A stretch of DNA of 64,000 nucleotides from Pyrus communis (Eukaryota > Streptophyta > Magnoliopsida > Rosales > Rosaceae): contig NC_084804.1 in NCBI RefSeq assembly GCF_963583255.1, forward strand, positions 35,632,453-35,696,452, read 5' to 3'. The notes below the pieces were generated by a model that saw only the letters and a list, made by a program, of their open reading frames with translations, searched no databases and had not been told where the DNA came from. The stretch's first letter is position 1; the number at the start of each line of letters is the position of its first letter. The translations under genes and the position numbers were made by a program. This document shows, piece after piece, positions 59,070-64,000 of this stretch.

Positions 59070-59971
59070 CATTTATGCATTTAGAGCTTATTATGTTGCA
59101 CCACGGTGTTAGTGCTCCCACTTGAGGCCAGGGCACAGCTTTCACATGATTATTCACCTCTCGCACCGCACGCTCACCTTGGATCCAAGTTTTGGTGCTA
59201 GCCTGTTGTATAGACCACAATAGTTGGTTCTGACTCGTAGGTGACCCGTGATCTATCGCACAGCTTTCACGAGATCGTAGCACTTGAATGTACTTATTTA
59301 CACCCAGCTCGTCGTACAGGTCACATTAGTTGACTCCATCTCGTGTGCAGACATATGTTGATAAGCTACAGGTCCAGTCGTACAGGTCACGTTAGGTGAC
59401 TCCAACTGGCATACTATTTTATATTAGTTTCACACCTGGCTTACACTTATTCTTGCTGAGATATTGTGACATGGCATACTTTAGTTTTCACTGCTCTTGT
59501 GCATTCATTTTTCCTACCTATGTAGTAGTATTTTCTGGAAATTATACAAGTTTTACGAAGAGGGGTTATTATGTTCATAAAGATAAATGTGTTTTCAAAT
59601 GCTTTGTTTTTGCCCACTCATCCTTCTGTTTTGCGCCCTTCCAGGTTCTAGGTAGCTGTTCGTCTTTGGTGGCTCACGAGGACTATATGGCGGTTCTAAC
59701 GTTTCCATAAATAAAATTAGGGGTCTTCTCCCTATTTGTATAATTAGTACTTAGTTAGTTCGACCGCACTTTCGTTTTATCTATGCTCTGATATGCGTGT
59801 ATCTTATATTTGATCACTTTCACACACTCACATAGTATCTCTATTTAAATAAGTTTAGTTTAGTTTTTTAATTATTCACATTTCTTTTATTAGTATCACT
59901 TCTGTTGCGCACTTGGCTACGTCACTCTCACGTGACGGCCAACATGTCTCAACTCCGGTCGGGGTATGTCA
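59070..59971 (+). repeat. 3' LTR of the chromovirus, second part
   Basis: Continues the LTR interrupted at 46213 and ends GGTCGGGGTATGTCA. A short near-repeat (GTCGTACAGGTCAC, two copies at about 59312 and 59376) lies inside. From 59390 on it matches the end of the 5' LTR. TSD CTCAA follows. Confidence 0.9.
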
Positions 59972-60335
59972 CTCAATGATAATGATCCTTGAGGTAATTC
60001 TTGTTAATTTCATTTTCTTTATTCATGATGGAGTGATGTTCTTTGATCTAATTGTTAGAATCCCGAAAAATTTTGATTTAGTATGAACATCCTGATACTT
60101 GTGCAGAAATTAACTATTTTGTTTATTGTTGCTTCGATCTGGTTTGAAACGAAAACCATGAGTTATCTTTGGAGTTTCTATGTTTGCAACACTGTAGAAT
60201 TGTTTAATCTATATATGCTTTTCGGTGTTATTGAAAAGTTTGTGTATATGATTAAATTGGTTTTTTACAGTAATGTCTCTAGTGAATGTAGATTGAATCA
60301 AGAACTTAGAGTTCTCTTTTGTGATTTCATTTACA
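59972..60335 (+). other. Leader region of the copia remnant
   Basis: AT-rich sequence between the gypsy element and the copia gag start. TTTTTTACAG near 60268 looks like a splice acceptor, so the leader may once have been spliced. No coding content was recognised. Confidence 0.4.
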
Positions 60336-61587
60336 TGTCTGCAGTTCCCCTTAAAACCCTCAATCTGGCAACTGTTCCGATTCTCACTGGTGGAAGCAAT
60401 TATAAGAGATGGAGGCGTGAAATTGGTCTATTGCTAACTCTAAATGAGTTTGATATTGCATTAAACACGCCTAAGCCATCACCATTGACAGATAAAAGTA
60501 CCAAATCAGAAAAAGCTGATTTTGAAAGGTGGACAAGGGCCAACAAAATTGCTTTATCCATTCTTGAAAGTGGGATGGCAGACACGGTGAGAGGAGTAGT
60601 TAAGAAATAGGATCTCGCAGTTGATTATCGTAAGGCCATTGAAAGCAAGTTGAAGGAATCTGAGAAGGCTGAAATTAGTTAGTATATGTCTATGTTGACA
60701 ACTTACAAGATTGAAGGGAATGCATCACTAAGAGATCGTATAATGAAGATGACAGATGCTGCATAAAAACTCAATTCTATGGAAGTGAATATTGGTGAGA
60801 AGCAATTGGTCTTTATGATACTTCAAGCTCTTCCAGCAAAATATAGTCAACTGAAAGTGTCATACAACACTCAAGACAAGACTTGAACTGTGGATGAATT
60901 GATTGCTCAATGTGTGCAAGAGGAAACTCGGTAGAGGCAAGAGAAGGGTAAGGAGCCAGAATCTGTGAACTTCGTGCAAATTGGCCATAAAGAGACCATT
61001 GTGATTTCTGGTAAGGCATTAACTTTGAATTATGTTGATAAGTCTAGTAAGTCTGCTAAATATTTCAAACCCTCTAAATCTAACAATCTTAGTGTCAAAA
61101 TAAAAGATGTGACTAAAATTAGATGTCATCATTGTAAGCTTAAAGGTCACTATAGAAAGGATTGTGAGCAATTCAAGGATTGGCTAAGGAGCAAAGGTAG
61201 AACTAATGCCTATGTTTGTATGGAGTCAAACTTGGTTAAAATTCCTGCAAATTCATGGTGGTTTGATTCTGGATGTTCAGTGCATTTAACAAACACATTG
61301 CATGGTTTTGAAAGATAAAAACAAATTGATAAGTTTTCTTATAATGTTTATGTTAGAGAAGGGTCAAAAGTAGCAGTTGAAGCCATTGGAATTGTAAAAT
61401 TGAAAATGCAAACTGATTTTGTTCTTGCATTGAAAGATGTTTTATATGTCCCAGCCATGAGAAGAAATTTGATTTCTGCATCCAAATTAGTGAAACAAGT
61501 TTTGGTTTTCTCTGTGATGATGACAGCATTAAGTTTTTAAAAAGAAGTAAATGTGATTTACTTTTATGGACAACTACTTTATATGAT
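60336..61587 (+). pseudogene. Copia gag, zinc knuckle and protease remnant
   Basis: From the ATG at 60336: MSAVPLKTLNLATVPILTGG then NYKRWRREIGLLLTLNEFDI, a UBN2-type copia gag. It continues through stops at about 60608, 60680 and 60764 with ALPAKYSQLKVSYNTQDKT, CHHCKLKGHYRKDC (CCHC knuckle, about 61127) and SWWFDSGCSVHLTN (protease active site DSG). The sequence then breaks at 61587 and joins an LTR end, so integrase, RT and RNase H are deleted. Confidence 0.85.
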
Positions 61588-61953
61588 GAGACTTATAAGA
61601 AAATCCAAACAATATAATACCTAAAAGAGTAATGTTATTCATATCATGTTTTTGTACCATAATTTCATATCACCTTAGGTGGCATTTGATGTGGACAGCC
61701 ACATTATTTGAATTAATCATATTTTTAAATTTAGTTCATTATTTAATAAACTAATAATCAAGAAAAACTAGTTAATTAAATGGTGATTGTTGTATACGAG
61801 GAGTCTTTCTCATTTCTTTTCTTGGGTTTTGCAAATTTTTCAAATAATGTGACTATCCATATCAGATGTCACCTAAGGTACTCTAGAAATGTGGTATAAA
61901 AACATAATATGAATAACATTACTCTACCTAAAATACTAATATTCCAACAAATA
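61588..61953. repeat. Copia LTR end, split by a MITE
   Basis: 61588-61626 and 61934-61949 together match 35599-35648 (ACTTATAAGAAAATCCAAAC, AATATAATACCTAAAA, TACTAATATTCCAACA). This is the terminal part of an LTR directly joined to the truncated copia gag-protease. The outer end lies at ATTCCAACA (61949). No TSD could be matched with 35475. Confidence 0.6.
61627..61924. mobile_element. Mutator-like MITE, 9-bp TSD TACCTAAAA
   Basis: GAGTAATGTTATTCATATC on the left is mirrored by ATATGAATAACATTACTC on the right, and the inverted repeats extend for about 40 bp or more. TACCTAAAA borders both ends exactly (61618-61626 and 61925-61933). A 9-bp duplication is typical of Mutator-like elements. The 298-bp element is non-coding. 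Confidence 0.85.
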
Positions 61954-62250
61954 TATCAACGTTAACACAGTTTTAGGCCCCGCTACATCGCACGGGCTGC
62001 TCGTTGGTTCTAAAAATAGCTAGCCAAAGAGACAAGTGACAATTGAATGTCACGAATCTGCACAGTATGATAATTTGGCTTAGCCCCGAAGAAATATAAT
62101 AGTTCTATCAACAACAACCAGCGTTGTAACGTGGGTGAAAAGATAGAGCAATTCCATTTAAGGATCAAGGTTAAAAGCCTTTAAAAGCACTCAATGTGAT
62201 ATACAATGCTTTTAATTTTGATTGGAGGAGAATAAAGAGGAAACTTAGAA
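61954..62250 (-). other. 3' flank of Lhcb5
   Basis: Non-coding. The part next to 62250 is presumably the 3' untranslated region of the minus-strand gene. No feature beyond that is visible. Confidence 0.4.

Positions 62251-64000
<1,750 letters not shown>

Larger units (their letters stand above)
37305..59971 (+). mobile_element. Ty3/gypsy chromovirus (Tekay/Del-type), host of a nested insertion stack, TSD CTCAA
   Basis: The element starts TGTGACGACC at 37305 and ends GGTCGGGGTATGTCA at 59971. CTCAA borders both ends (37300-37304 and 59972-59976). It has primer site TGGTATCAGAG (38283), gag with zinc knuckle, protease DSGA, RT FIDD, RNase H, integrase and a C-terminal chromodomain-like end, in gypsy order. 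Two later insertions (39449-40907 and 46214-59064) account for about 14.3 kb, leaving an element of about 8.3 kb. Many stops make it inactive. Confidence 0.9.

Noticed and set aside
60083..60335. Coding sequence upstream of the copia gag ATG
   Set aside because: The open frame extends to 60083 but the first part is AT-rich and unlike gag, with an acceptor-like TTTTTTACAG; gag similarity starts at 60336.

Overview
The window is nuclear DNA from a flowering plant, most likely a eudicot. Two normal intron-bearing plant genes lie in a sea of plant LTR retrotransposons and MITEs. The Cassandra LTRs (5S rRNA-like) and the general repeat style suggest a woody Rosaceae species such as apple or pear, but that is an inference. 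I see no bacterial, organellar or viral replicon and no CRISPR array.

Layout. 1-5.9 kb: a decayed minus-strand Ty1/copia element that runs off the left edge and has lost its RT core. 6.0-6.8 kb: two MITEs. 6.8-11.3 kb: a decayed minus-strand Ty3/gypsy Tat-type element with an antisense ORF remnant beyond pol. 11.7-13.8 kb: a 2.1 kb non-autonomous LTR element with perfect 5-bp target-site duplications (TSDs). 15-18.5 kb: a copia gag fragment, three Cassandra insertions and three MITEs. 19.5-23.1 kb: a six-exon RRM RNA-binding protein gene, plus strand, apparently intact (288 aa). 24.7-25.1 kb: an RNase H-domain pseudogene. 26-30.4 kb: a copia element with both LTRs and an internal deletion. 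31.2-35.3 kb: an isolated LTR, a probable second solo LTR, a hAT-type element with an 8-bp TSD, and a Cassandra solo LTR.

37.3-60.0 kb is a nest. A chromodomain Ty3/gypsy (Tekay/Del-type) element has TSD CTCAA at 37300 and 59972. Its gag is split by a solo LTR (TSD CTTAC). Its 3' LTR is split by a second solo LTR of the same family in the opposite orientation (TSD CTATG). That solo LTR is in turn split by an 11.4 kb Tat-type gypsy element, which carries an antisense ORF between pol and its 3' LTR. 60.1-61.9 kb: a copia gag-protease remnant joined to an LTR end that holds a Mutator-like MITE with a 9-bp TSD. 62.25-63.5 kb to the right edge: the minus-strand Lhcb5 (CP26) light-harvesting gene, exon 1 outside the window.

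Only the RNA-binding protein gene and Lhcb5 look like working host genes. All retroelement ORFs carry stops, frameshifts or deletions. I found no convincing new biological system. The most informative content is the dated nesting, read from TSDs, and several structural oddities of the non-autonomous elements.
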